Source: Butyrivibrio sp. INlla18 (GTDB lineage: Bacteria; Bacillota; Clostridia; Lachnospirales; Lachnospiraceae). From it: a stretch of 64,000 bases of DNA. The notes beneath the pieces were generated by a model. That model saw nothing but the letters and a program-made list of their open reading frames with translations, was not told the origin of the DNA and made no database searches. Within the stretch, counting starts at the first letter, position 1. Each line of letters begins with the position of its first letter. Position numbers and translations under genes: made by a program. The DNA lies in the NCBI RefSeq assembly GCF_900103635.1, contig NZ_FMXK01000005.1, forward strand, positions 222,136 to 286,135, given 5' to 3'. Shown here piece by piece: positions 18,193 through 26,233 of the stretch.

Positions 18193-18221
18193 AATATATG
18201 ACAACCCTAATGGGTTGTCAA
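18193..18221 (-). promoter_or_regulatory. Promoter of the arabino-oligosaccharide operon
   Basis: Minus strand: consensus -35 TTGACA (18216-18221), exactly 17-nt spacer, -10 TATATT (18193-18198). The spacer contains a perfect dyad, TGACAACCC-taat-GGGTTGTCA (18199-18220), overlapping the -35. It may bind a second regulator. Confidence 0.85.
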
Positions 18222-18300
18222 CATGATTTCGTATAAATAATATACATTTTGTTAATAGATAATGAATATATTTGAATTATATTGTGCACTTTCAACAATG

Positions 18301-18314
18301 TTTAATCGTTTTAC
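18301..18314. promoter_or_regulatory. LacI-type operator-like site O2
   Basis: TTTAATCGTTTTAC resembles O1 (GTTAATCGATTAAC) and lies upstream of the promoter, just after the lacI stop codon. O1 and O2 are about 133 nt apart, a distance compatible with looping. Inferred site. Confidence 0.5.
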
Positions 18315-18322
18315 TATGCTTG

Positions 18323-19351
18323 TTACAGTTTCAAAACTGATTCTCTATCGATCAAACGACATGGAACCTTGATCTCATCAGGCACTTCCTTGCCTTCCAT
18401 CTTGTCAAAAAGAAGCTCCATGGCACTTTTGCCAATCTGCAAACGATCAATTCTCATGGTTGTGAGGCGCGGTGTCATAAAATCAGATATCATCTCATCA
18501 TCAAATCCCACAATAGATATATCTCTTCCAGCCTGCTTACCCTTTTCAAAAAGGTATTTGTACACACCGCCGGCGTTTCTATCACTCATACAAAAGATTG
18601 CTGTGATATCCTTAGACAGTAGTTTTTCTGCGGCTCCATAGCTAAGCTCCTTGCCCCAACCTGCGTAACAAATCAGCTCCGGATTGTACAAGATTCCAGC
18701 ATCAAAAAGAGCTTTCTGATAGCCTAATACTCTGAGCTTTGTATGGATATTTTCCTGTTCACCTGCCATAACACCGATCTTAGTATGACCTTTTTTGATA
18801 AGGTGCTCCACTATGAGCCTTGCACCCTCTTCATCATCGATTACTACAGAAGGAACATCTTTTTCCTGAGAATATGCGTATGCAAGGACTGATGGAATCT
18901 GATATTCACTAGGGAACCTGTGAATATTACGGGCATGGCCTGCAACATAGACGATTCCGTCCACTCTGATAGATGCCATCTCCTGAACCGCTGGATCCAT
19001 GACAGAATAATACATCTTGTCATTGTCAAACCAAAGATCCTGCCATCTGGAATACAGACGAAGGTTCTGAACTATAGTCCTGTAGCCCCTTTCTTCACAT
19101 ACTTCCATGATGCCCTCGATGATCTCAGGAGTAGTGAACTGAACTATATCCTCTGCTATTACGCCTATAGTCTGAGTCTTTTGCTTTCTAAGGCCCTGAG
19201 CTACATAGTTTAATTTGTAGCCTCTTTCCTTGACTACGGCCATTACTTTTTCTCTAGTTTCTTCGCTAACTTTATTCTTGCCATTAAGAATATTTGAGAC
19301 GGTAGCTGTAGAAACCCCACATTCTTTAGCTATCTCTTTTAAGGTTATCAT
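18323..19351 (-). CDS. LacI-family transcriptional regulator
   Basis: A 342-aa repressor. The N-terminal helix-turn-helix (TLKEIAKECGVSTATVSNILNGK, about 3-25) and hinge are followed by a periplasmic-binding-type effector domain (from about residue 60; motifs GVIAEDI, VDGIVYVAG, IVGFDDEMIS). It lies directly upstream of the sugar ABC/GH51 genes it probably controls. A site identical in its TTAATCGTTTTA core to O2 lies at its own start point, so it is probably autoregulated. Effector unknown; arabinose or an arabino-oligosaccharide is likely. Confidence 0.93.
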   Translation of the reverse strand: MITLKEIAKECGVSTATVSNILNGKNKVSEETREKVMAVVKERGYKLNYVAQGLRKQKTQTIGVIAEDIVQFTTPEIIEGIMEVCEERGYRTIVQNLRLYSRWQDLWFDNDKMYYSVMDPAVQEMASIRVDGIVYVAGHARNIHRFPSEYQIPSVLAYAYSQEKDVPSVVIDDEEGARLIVEHLIKKGHTKIGVMAGEQENIHTKLRVLGYQKALFDAGILYNPELICYAGWGKELSYGAAEKLLSKDITAIFCMSDRNAGGVYKYLFEKGKQAGRDISIVGFDDEMISDFMTPRLTTMRIDRLQIGKSAMELLFDKMEGKEVPDEIKVPCRLIDRESVLKL

Positions 19352-19381
19352 TTTAATTTCCTGCCTCTAACATCAAAAAAT

Positions 19382-19425
19382 CGCAGTACCCACCTGCGGT
19401 TAATCGTTTTATTTATTTTATTATA
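19382..19425 (-). promoter_or_regulatory. lacI promoter region with operator O3 and leader hairpin
   Basis: Minus strand: -10 TATAAT (19420-19425), then GTTAATCGTTTTAT (19399-19412) at the start point, then a small hairpin CGCAG/CTGCG (19382-19398) followed by six T. The operator geometry repeats that at the binding-protein promoter. The hairpin could attenuate lacI. The -35 is weak. Confidence 0.5.
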
Positions 19426-19470
19426 CTGGTGGGATTATTGCAAGAAAAGAATAATTATCATCAAGACAAT

Positions 19471-19506
19471 AAAAAAGCCGAATGATAGTTCTCACTACCA
19501 TTCGGC
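19471..19506 (-). terminator. Terminator of the NlpC/P60 gene
   Basis: Stem GCCGAATG / CATTCGGC (19477-19484, 19499-19506) with inner TAGT/ACTA pairing. On the minus strand it is followed by six T. Confidence 0.9.
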
Positions 19507-19521
19507 CAATATTCATAAGAA

Positions 19522-20859
19522 TTAGAAGATTCTTCTGACTGCAAGTACTGTACGGTAATCAGCGTTTGAAATCTTGATACCTGTAGCTGCTGTTGATGCA
19601 TGAACAATCTGTCCATTACCAATGTAGATAGCTACGTGACCTGAATAACATACAATATCACCAGGCTGAGCATTTGCAAGTCCGTCTACAGCTGCACCTA
19701 CGCTTCTGTCTGCACCAGATGAATGAGGAAGGCTTACACCGAAGTTAGCGTAAACACTCATTACGAATCCTGAACAGTCAGCACCATTTGTAAGTGATGT
19801 GCCGCCATATACATAAGGGTTACCAACAAACTGCTGAGCAAACTGTGATACAGCAGAGCCAATAGAGCTTGTATCTGTTGTATATGAGCTAGCTGAGTTG
19901 TAGCTTGCAGTACCTGAAGATTCAGCATTCTTGGAAGTTCCCTTTCTTGCGGCTGCCTGAGCTGCTTCTCTGGCTGCTTTTTCTTTTGCAAGTCTGGCTT
20001 CCTCTTCTGCCTTTGATTCAGCTTCTACGAATTCAGTGGAAAGTGTTACATAGTCAAGTGATACATAACCATCACCTTCCTCGATACTAACCTTAACCCA
20101 TCCGTCAAGCTCTTCTTCAACAACAAGTTCGTCTTCGATAGGAACAAGTCCGAGGACCTCTTCATCTAGTCCTGGGCCACTTCTAACTTTAAGAGTTGTA
20201 GTTGTAACTGTTGCAATTCTAGTTCCAACTTCCTTGGCAAGTTCAACAGCATCTTCACCAGTTACGCAGTACTGTGCCTTAACATAACCTTCAACTGTAC
20301 CAGATTTGATCTTGTACCAGCCATTGTCCTCTTCTATGAAAGTACCTACTGACTTGTCATATAACTTACCAATTATCTCACCGTCTTCTTCACTAGGAAG
20401 ATTGCGGACATTTACATAATCATTAACCTTTGCAATAACAAGGCTCTTAAAGCGCTCTTCTTCGGCTTCTTCTGCTGTAGAAGCACCTTCAGATGCGCCA
20501 TCTTTCTTACTAATTACTGCGCCTGTAGCGCTCTGAATATCTTTAAGAATGTTTTCCGTAATAGTTGATGCCAGCGGTGTTTCATCAGTTACTGCTGATG
20601 AATTAGCAATTTCACTGTTCGCCTCCTTGCTAGTACTTACTGAGCTGGAATTATCAGTCTTTGGTGAGTTCTCATCAACAGACTGCTGAAGTGCTGAAAG
20701 AGAAACCTGATTATCGCCAAGCGCATATGTTATACCTGCCTGTGGCAGAACAGTTTTTACCTTATTGGATGATGCCGCTGAAGCATCAATACTCATATTG
20801 GAAAATATAAGGGCAGCTGTCATACCAAGAACGGCAAGCTGCTTTGCTCTATTTTTCAA
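19522..20859 (-). CDS. Secreted SH3-domain NlpC/P60 peptidoglycan peptidase
   Basis: A cell-wall gamma-D-Glu-diamino-acid endopeptidase. The start is a TTG at 20857-20859 with GGAGG 6 nt upstream; ATG/TTG codons further up overlap that site. From there the protein (445 aa) begins with a clean signal peptide (MKNRAKQLAVLG..., hydrophobic to about 28). Domains: Ser/Thr/Asn-rich linker, two bacterial SH3 domains (about 140-200 and 210-270), a Glu/Ala/Lys-rich coiled stretch, and a C-terminal NlpC/P60 domain (about 330-445) with Cys362 (DCSG), His408 (SGHVAIY) and His420 (VHAS). Probably cuts stem peptides during growth or daughter-cell separation. Confidence 0.93.
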   Translation of the reverse strand: MKNRAKQLAVLGMTAALIFSNMSIDASAASSNKVKTVLPQAGITYALGDNQVSLSALQQSVDENSPKTDNSSSVSTSKEANSEIANSSAVTDETPLASTITENILKDIQSATGAVISKKDGASEGASTAEEAEEERFKSLVIAKVNDYVNVRNLPSEEDGEIIGKLYDKSVGTFIEEDNGWYKIKSGTVEGYVKAQYCVTGEDAVELAKEVGTRIATVTTTTLKVRSGPGLDEEVLGLVPIEDELVVEEELDGWVKVSIEEGDGYVSLDYVTLSTEFVEAESKAEEEARLAKEKAAREAAQAAARKGTSKNAESSGTASYNSASSYTTDTSSIGSAVSQFAQQFVGNPYVYGGTSLTNGADCSGFVMSVYANFGVSLPHSSGADRSVGAAVDGLANAQPGDIVCYSGHVAIYIGNGQIVHASTAATGIKISNADYRTVLAVRRIF

Positions 20860-20915
20860 AGTGGGCCTCCAAATCATCAAAATCAATTGTTACAATTTTT
20901 TTCACATTTGATATC

Positions 20916-20944
20916 AATATACGCCTTTTGATCATTTTTGTCAA
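20916..20944 (-). promoter_or_regulatory. Promoter of the NlpC/P60 gene
   Basis: Minus strand TTGACA (20939-20944), 17-nt spacer, TATATT (20916-20921). It lies in the 104-nt gap after trxB. Confidence 0.85.
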
Positions 20945-20963
20945 ATTTTATCAATTTTTCATG

Positions 20964-21902
20964 TCACTTCTCTTTGCCCACAAGGAAGTCCTGAACCGCA
21001 GTAACAGCGTTTGCGCCGTCTGCCACAGCTGTAACGATCTGGCGTAATCTCTTTTGTCTAGAATCACCAGCCACAAACACACCTGCCTTCGAAGTTGCAC
21101 AATCTTCATCTGCAATTACATAACCTTTTTCATCAAGTTCAACAATATCAGCAAAAAGATCTGTGGAAGGATGTATACCTATAGCAACGAATATACCATC
21201 AACATCGAATTTCTGCATTTCTTTGGTCTTAACGTTCTCTATCTGCAGGTGAGTAACCTTATCTTCACCATCGATCTCTTTTACAACGCTATCCCAGATG
21301 ACTTCCACGTTATCAAGTCCAAAGAGCTCCTCCTGGAGTATCTTGGTTGCTCTGAGCTCATCTCTTCTGTGAATGAGGTAAACCTTGCTGCAGAATCTAG
21401 CAAGGAATATAGCATCCTCAACTGCCACATCACCGCCGCCGTTAACAGCTGTGACTTTGCCTCTATAGAATGCTCCATCACAAGTTGCACAGTAGGATAC
21501 ACCCTTACCGATGTATTCTTCTTCACCAGGAATGCCAAGTTTGGAGTGATGGGCACCTGTTGCAAGAAGTACTGTGTGAGTTTCATATGAAGAGTCCTCA
21601 GTTACAACCTTAAATACTGGTGCCTTTGTATCAGTACCTTCTGAAACACATTCAATGCCAGTTACAACGCCGTCAACAAACTCTGCGCCAAGCTTATCAG
21701 CATGCTCTCTAAACTTCATACCAAGGTCAAATCCGTTAACTCCTGGGATTCCAAGGTAATTATCCACCTCATAGGTATCAATTATCTGGCCTCCGCTCAC
21801 TGGATTTTTTTCTATAATGATCATGTTAAGTCCAGCTCTTTTAGCATATACTGCTGCTGAAAGTCCCGCTGGTCCTGAACCTACAATAACTAAATCGTAC
21901 AT
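20964..21902 (-). CDS. trxB: Thioredoxin reductase
   Basis: A 312-aa low-molecular-weight NADPH-thioredoxin reductase. FAD site GSGPAGLSAAVYAKRA (8-23), redox pair Cys138/Cys141 in CATCDGAFYRG, NAD(P) site NGGGDVAVEDA (the usual GGGxSA/xxE pattern has Asp-Val instead), and the second FAD motif GVFVAGDSR are present. It has an AAGGAGGCTACT site. No trxA is adjacent. It keeps cytosolic thioredoxin reduced. The NAD-binding GGGD variant leaves open ferredoxin- or NADH-linked use. Confidence 0.93.
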   Translation of the reverse strand: MYDLVIVGSGPAGLSAAVYAKRAGLNMIIIEKNPVSGGQIIDTYEVDNYLGIPGVNGFDLGMKFREHADKLGAEFVDGVVTGIECVSEGTDTKAPVFKVVTEDSSYETHTVLLATGAHHSKLGIPGEEEYIGKGVSYCATCDGAFYRGKVTAVNGGGDVAVEDAIFLARFCSKVYLIHRRDELRATKILQEELFGLDNVEVIWDSVVKEIDGEDKVTHLQIENVKTKEMQKFDVDGIFVAIGIHPSTDLFADIVELDEKGYVIADEDCATSKAGVFVAGDSRQKRLRQIVTAVADGANAVTAVQDFLVGKEK

Positions 21903-21935
21903 AGTAGCCTCCTTGAATCAAAAAACAAAATTTAA

Positions 21936-21978
21936 ATTGTGCACAATCGAATTTTATCACTAAATCGTTTTTTGTAAA
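21936..21978 (-). promoter_or_regulatory. trxB promoter and palindrome
   Basis: Minus strand TTTACA (21973-21978), 16-nt spacer, TAAAAT (21951-21956), then a perfect 12-bp palindrome ATTGTGCACAAT (21936-21947) at the expected start point. It could be an operator for a redox regulator; inferred. Confidence 0.5.
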
Positions 21979-22000
21979 TACTTTTTTTCTAAAATAAAAA

Positions 22001-22777
22001 TTAAATGATGTTGTATTTCTCTAATGCCTTGTATATTCCGTCGTTTTCAAGGAAGTCAGTCACATCATCTGCGTATTTTCTAGCGTCCTCTGATGCTCTG
22101 CCCATGGCAATGCCCACATTAGCTGTTATGAGCATCTCTTTGTCATTGATACTATCTCCAAAAGCAATAGTATTCTTGATATCTTCACCAAGAAGCTCGC
22201 AAACCTTTTCTATTCCTGTACCTTTATTAAATCCCTTTGGAACCATCTCGCAGATATTCTCAGTGTGAAGCATCACATCATAGAGATCCTCAAGCTCCTT
22301 AAAGCAGCTTTCTTTGTCCGCACCATTGGTGTCACAGGAGAGCTTGTTGATCTCCCAGTTACCCCAGTTATCCTTGATTCCAAGGCGCCTGTCACCCATT
22401 TCAGTCATGACCTTCATGCCATACATGTCGTCCTTGAAATCTTCATATTCCATATAAAGATACTTTGGTCCCTCGAGAATTGGCTTAAATCCATACCTTC
22501 CAATGGTCTCAACTGTTCTGATGCACTCATCCCTAGTAAGAAGCTTATTAAAGATAACTTCGTCTCCATACTCGATCATGCAGCCGCATGCTGACACGAT
22601 TCCATCAAATCCTATGCCTAAAAGGTCTTTATGCTTGATATGAGCCCTTGCTCGTCCTGAATTGATAAAACACTTATGTCCGTTATTTCTAGCCTTCCTG
22701 ATGCCTTCTATGGTGCTCTCAGGTATGTAATTCTTGTAATCCCAAATTGTTCCGTCTACGTCAAAAAATAAAACCAT
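22001..22777 (-). CDS. HAD-superfamily phosphatase, Cof type
   Basis: A 258-aa cytosolic sugar-phosphate phosphatase of HAD subfamily IIB. Motif I FFDVDGT (Asp6, Asp8), motif II SGRAR region, motif III Lys and motif IV FGDSINDKEMLITANVGIAMG are visible, with an inserted C2 cap. The ATG at 22775-22777 overlaps the SDR stop codon as TAATG, so the two are translationally coupled; a TTG three codons upstream is less likely. Substrate unknown. Confidence 0.88.
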   Translation of the reverse strand: MVLFFDVDGTIWDYKNYIPESTIEGIRKARNNGHKCFINSGRARAHIKHKDLLGIGFDGIVSACGCMIEYGDEVIFNKLLTRDECIRTVETIGRYGFKPILEGPKYLYMEYEDFKDDMYGMKVMTEMGDRRLGIKDNWGNWEINKLSCDTNGADKESCFKELEDLYDVMLHTENICEMVPKGFNKGTGIEKVCELLGEDIKNTIAFGDSINDKEMLITANVGIAMGRASEDARKYADDVTDFLENDGIYKALEKYNII

Positions 22778-23499
22778 TAGATCCAACCACCATCTATCCT
22801 AATAATCTGTCCTGTCATATAAGTAGGGGCATCAGCAAGCATCACCGCAAGGCTAGCTACTTCAGCTGTGTCTCCCATTCTTCCAGCAGGAATCTCATCG
22901 CAGAGCTCATCAAGATCTTCCTTTGATAGATGCTCTCTGTTCATATCTGTATCTATGACACCGCAGGATATTGCATTAACCTGCACTCCGCTTGGTGCCA
23001 GCTCTTTGGCCAGTGCCTTGGTAAAAGAGTTAACGCCGCCCTTAGAGGCAGAATAGGCAACTTCGCATGATGCACCAACTTCGCCCCAAACTGAAGTGAT
23101 GTTGATGATCCTTCCTGAATGCTTTTTAACCATCATAGGAACCGCAAACTTGGAGGTATTAAACAGGCAGTCAAGATTAGTAGACATCATGCTATCCCAA
23201 TCTTCTTTTTCCATATCTGTCAAAAGACCTATGAAAGCTACGCCTGCGTTATTGACTACGATGTCGATATCTGGAATTTCTGAAAACATTTCTTTTACCG
23301 CCGTGTAATCGCCAGCATCGCATTTATAACAGTGGCAAGTTACACCGTACTCTGCAGTTAGATTCTTTGATAGTTTCCCTAGTTCTTCAATATTCTTTTT
23401 ACATGTTAAAAAGAGCTCGTCTTTTTCCTTGGCAAAAGCCTCTGCGATTGCTCTTCCTATTCCTCTGGAAGCTCCAGTAATAAGGACTTTTCTGTTCAC
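22777..23499 (-). CDS. Short-chain dehydrogenase/reductase, FabG-like
   Basis: A 240-aa classical SDR. NAD(P) motif TGASRGIGRA (8-17), NNAGVAF, Ser in NITS, catalytic Tyr149 and Lys153 (YSASKGG) and C-terminal TGQIIRIDGGW are present. The start is GTG at 23497-23499 with AAAGG 7 nt upstream. It is coupled to the HAD gene. It could be a 3-oxoacyl-ACP reductase, but it is not next to other fatty-acid genes, so the substrate is left open. Confidence 0.9.
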   Translation of the reverse strand: MNRKVLITGASRGIGRAIAEAFAKEKDELFLTCKKNIEELGKLSKNLTAEYGVTCHCYKCDAGDYTAVKEMFSEIPDIDIVVNNAGVAFIGLLTDMEKEDWDSMMSTNLDCLFNTSKFAVPMMVKKHSGRIINITSVWGEVGASCEVAYSASKGGVNSFTKALAKELAPSGVQVNAISCGVIDTDMNREHLSKEDLDELCDEIPAGRMGDTAEVASLAVMLADAPTYMTGQIIRIDGGWI

Positions 23500-23547
23500 T
23501 TTTTTACCTTTCTATATGCACAAATGCACAACTATTCCTATTCTAAC

Positions 23548-23588
23548 AAAAAAAGCCTGATATGAAACGTTAAAATTTCATATCAGGC
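23548..23588 (-). terminator. Terminator of the CheY/CheX-like unit
   Basis: A perfect 13-bp stem, GCCTGATATGAAA / TTTCATATCAGGC (23555-23588). On the minus strand it is followed by seven T. Confidence 0.93.
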
Positions 23589-23608
23589 CTAAAATTCATA
23601 TAAACATA

Positions 23609-23962
23609 TCAGCAACGTTTCATTGCATCAAGAACTGATTCTTCGATGAAAGGCTTTGAAACAAACTCAGCAGCTCCAAGCTTTAATGCCTCCATCATCT
23701 TTTCCTTCTGTCCTGCTGCCGTGATCATAACAACCTTGGCGTCAGGAAAGCTCTTTTTAATAAGCTTAAGTGACTCAATGCCATCCATCTCAGGCATTGT
23801 GATATCCATCGTCACAATGTCAGGCTGGAGCTTAACATAGCTATCAAAACCCTCTCTGCCGTTTACAGCTTCGCCTACGATCTTGTAGCCAGCTCTTTCT
23901 AATATATCCCTCAAAACCCTTCTGGATGTTCTGGAATCATCAACTATCAGCACGTTTTTCAT
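23609..23962 (-). CDS. CheY-like single-domain response regulator
   Basis: A 117-aa receiver with no output domain. Acidic pair Asp8/Asp9, phospho-acceptor Asp53 (TMDITMPEMDG), Thr81 and Lys103 (SKPF). It follows the CheX-like gene by 13 nt and shares its terminator. CheX proteins dephosphorylate CheY-P, so the two encoded proteins may form a small chemotaxis or surface-behaviour signalling pair. No motor or receptor genes are nearby. Confidence 0.92.
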   Translation of the reverse strand: MKNVLIVDDSRTSRRVLRDILERAGYKIVGEAVNGREGFDSYVKLQPDIVTMDITMPEMDGIESLKLIKKSFPDAKVVMITAAGQKEKMMEALKLGAAEFVSKPFIEESVLDAMKRC

Positions 23963-23975
23963 ATTTTGTCCTCCA

Positions 23976-24860
23976 TCAGATGTTAGTATCGCCCTTAACT
24001 GAAATAATATATTTTATCTGTGCTCCACTGATATGAACTGGAAGCACCATGATCTCCTCGCTTGTTACTTCCTGATGATTCACATAAAAATCCGGTGGCT
24101 CAAGCTCAATCTTTGATTCCTGCTGGCTTCTGGCTGTGGCATAGAGACCATTGATACAGTTGATAAGCTCGCAGACTGCATCCAGCGCATCCTCTCTAGT
24201 ATCAATAAATTCTTCCTTGGTATATGCAACTGCCATCTTCTGCACGTCGTCATATTTGCCTGCAATTGCTACAAAGGCTTTTTCATCCTGATGGAACTTC
24301 TGATATCCCAGAACTTCCTCATTTACAGACGTGGTAAAAGAAGCTTCTCCAACATAGACATGATTATCAACCAGTCTATAAAGGTTTTTGACTCCCATGG
24401 AGAACATCCTTACAAGTTGCTCATTTTCAGTCTTTAGGAAAATAGGAACCATCCTATCTACTTCACCAGACTTAAGAGTTGCCATATCGGTTTCCGTGAA
24501 GCCATGCTCCATCTGGTATTTGTCTTCTGCTTCATGAAGTTGTTCAACGGAAAGAAAGCCAAGATCAACAATGGCCTGCAGAAATGCAAGATAAGAATTA
24601 CCCTGAAGCTCTAGCAGTCTTCCCACCTGAGTTTCAGTCAGATATCCCTTGTCAACAGCGATATCACCAAAGCGCATATCCATAGTAGCCTGCAGCATAT
24701 TAACCTGCTCGGCCTGAGCTATAGACATAAGCTTCTCATTAACAGCAATGACTCCAAGCTTAGCTCTGTGGGAGTCCTGAATCTTGTACGCCTCATTTAG
24801 CTGCCCCGGTGTCAGGAGCTGTTCCTTAACAAGATAATCACCTAATAGCCTGTCTAACAT
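23976..24860 (-). CDS. CheX-like protein with N-terminal MshEN/GspE-N-like repeats
   Basis: A 294-aa soluble protein. The N-terminal half has two or three copies of a GspE-N/MshEN-like pattern (LGDYLVKEQLLTPGQLNEA; FGDIAVDKGYLTETQVGRLLELQ; ILDLGFLSVEQL-like), a fold that in some ATPases binds cyclic-di-GMP. The C-terminal half (about 150-290) resembles the CheX/chemotaxis phosphatase fold (VNEEVLGYQKF, DALDAVCELINCINGLYA, VLPVHISG). It has an AGGAGAAGAAATT site. It lies directly before a CheY gene. The combination suggests a second-messenger-tuned phosphatase or adaptor; this is inference. Confidence 0.65.
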   Translation of the reverse strand: MLDRLLGDYLVKEQLLTPGQLNEAYKIQDSHRAKLGVIAVNEKLMSIAQAEQVNMLQATMDMRFGDIAVDKGYLTETQVGRLLELQGNSYLAFLQAIVDLGFLSVEQLHEAEDKYQMEHGFTETDMATLKSGEVDRMVPIFLKTENEQLVRMFSMGVKNLYRLVDNHVYVGEASFTTSVNEEVLGYQKFHQDEKAFVAIAGKYDDVQKMAVAYTKEEFIDTREDALDAVCELINCINGLYATARSQQESKIELEPPDFYVNHQEVTSEEIMVLPVHISGAQIKYIISVKGDTNI

Positions 24861-25307
24861 AATTTCTTCTCCTAGTAAAAAAGCGTGCTGCTCTTCTATG
24901 TATAAGACAAAAATACGGACAATAGCCTACTGTAATACCATTGTAGACTATTATCCGTTCATAAACAAGCTATTTAGTAAAAACGCAAGGGGACTTCCTA
25001 GCTTTGGAGCTTGGCGCTCGGCGACTCTGGGCGTTTAGCTCTTGGCGTTTGGCTCTTGCCGCTAAATTTTGTCAATATTGAAACATTTCCCGCTAATCTT
25101 TACCCCTAAACTCCTAATTATGGGTAAAGAATTTGAAAAAGCCTTACGTCATTGAAAATCAAGCTTGAAAAAAGGGGTTAAAACAGCCCAAAAGGGTGAA
25201 GAATAATTGAAAAATTCCTCATATTGCCTTCATTTTAGAGTACAAAAGCCCTAATACAAAAAATAACTACTCCTGCCAAGATGGATATTCCGACTTGTAA
25301 CTTCTTT
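24861..25307. other. 447-bp gap with an attenuator-like hairpin and a short tandem repeat
   Basis: No gene was found. At 24915-24958 is an imperfect hairpin (ACGGA.AATAG.CTAC / GTAG.CTATT.TCCGT, two mismatches), followed on the minus strand by ATTTTTG, so it is either a late terminator for the upstream genes or an attenuator. At 25030-25057 is a 14-bp unit GGCGTTTAGCTCTT repeated once with one change, inside a GC-richer patch (25005-25065) unlike its surroundings. Confidence 0.5.
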
Positions 25308-25982
25308 TTATTTCTTCCTAACAACTGCATACATCAATTTATCAAAATCCGGAAGTGAACTAGTAATTCCCTTCTCAACTATTTCAAAATCATTCCTAAT
25401 TATCTCTTTTTCAAATGTATCAAATGAAACCATTCTGCATGATGTAGCTGCAACCATCATCTTACCTGACTCATGATTTCTCTCTTGAATATCAAACGCT
25501 TTAGTAATATCGGATGAAACCTCCATATCTCCATCCCCCATAGTACAGATAAGCGCTAAGCCATCATCATTAAGATGATCAAAGACAAATCTATAAAAGC
25601 CATTGCGATCTTCATCTAAAACAAGCATATGAACAACAGCAACTGCATAAATGAAATCAAAATTATCGCAGAGCGTATCTGACAAACAATCCAACACACT
25701 AAAGTTATCCGCAAATCCAGGCATTGTTTTCTTGCAATAGTTAATAGCTTCTTCAGAAATATCAGTTGCAAGTAATTTATATCCGCTTTCTAATACAGAT
25801 TTTGAATCTCGTCCTTCTCCACAACCAATTTCCAAGATTTTTTGCTGTTTACTTATGCCATACTTGCAAATCATATCCAGCACTACAGGCGTGTCTTTTT
25901 CACTAGCCCAGCTATAACCTTGTTTATGTACTGCTTTGTACCGTTCCTCGTATGCACAATAATATCTACTCTTGTTATCCAT
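25308..25982 (-). CDS. SAM-dependent methyltransferase, class I
   Basis: A 224-aa protein with the SAM-binding motif ILEIGCGEGRDS (about 47-58), acidic ATDIS, and motif DFIYAVAVVHML. The ATG at 25980-25982 has GGGG 5 nt upstream; a GTG two codons earlier overlaps that site. It is the last gene of a tight row (GNAT, 82-aa protein, methyltransferase). The substrate is unknown; similarity is to small-molecule methyltransferases of the Methyltransf_11/25 type. Confidence 0.88.
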   Translation of the reverse strand: MDNKSRYYCAYEERYKAVHKQGYSWASEKDTPVVLDMICKYGISKQQKILEIGCGEGRDSKSVLESGYKLLATDISEEAINYCKKTMPGFADNFSVLDCLSDTLCDNFDFIYAVAVVHMLVLDEDRNGFYRFVFDHLNDDGLALICTMGDGDMEVSSDITKAFDIQERNHESGKMMVAATSCRMVSFDTFEKEIIRNDFEIVEKGITSSLPDFDKLMYAVVRKK

Positions 25983-25984
25983 CT

Positions 25985-26233
25985 TCACCCCAAATCTTCT
26001 TTTGAAATTTCAATAGATGGATAATGCCCAAGTTCCGTCAAGTCCTGATCAAGTGGAACCTCGTATTCCATATAAAAATTCTCAGGATTTACCTTCTGAA
26101 GTTCTTCTAGTTTACTCTTCACACCCTGCTCATCTTCAGAAACATAGACGAAAGAAACAACTCCTACATTTTCATCCTGATTCTGGCTACTTGGCTCAAC
26201 ACTTCCGCACAGAATCATCCTTACTTTTTTCAT
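25985..26233 (-). CDS. Conserved-looking 82-aa protein of unknown function
   Basis: Small, soluble and acidic (many Glu/Asp), with an alternating hydrophobic strand VGVVSFVYVSED and a helix KSKLEELQKV, suggesting a small alpha/beta fold. It has a GGAGGAGTATT ribosome site. Its ATG overlaps the acetyltransferase stop (ATGA), and its stop lies 2 nt before the methyltransferase start. The tight coupling and strong site argue that it is real. I do not recognise a family. Confidence 0.65.
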   Translation of the reverse strand: MKKVRMILCGSVEPSSQNQDENVGVVSFVYVSEDEQGVKSKLEELQKVNPENFYMEYEVPLDQDLTELGHYPSIEISKEDLG

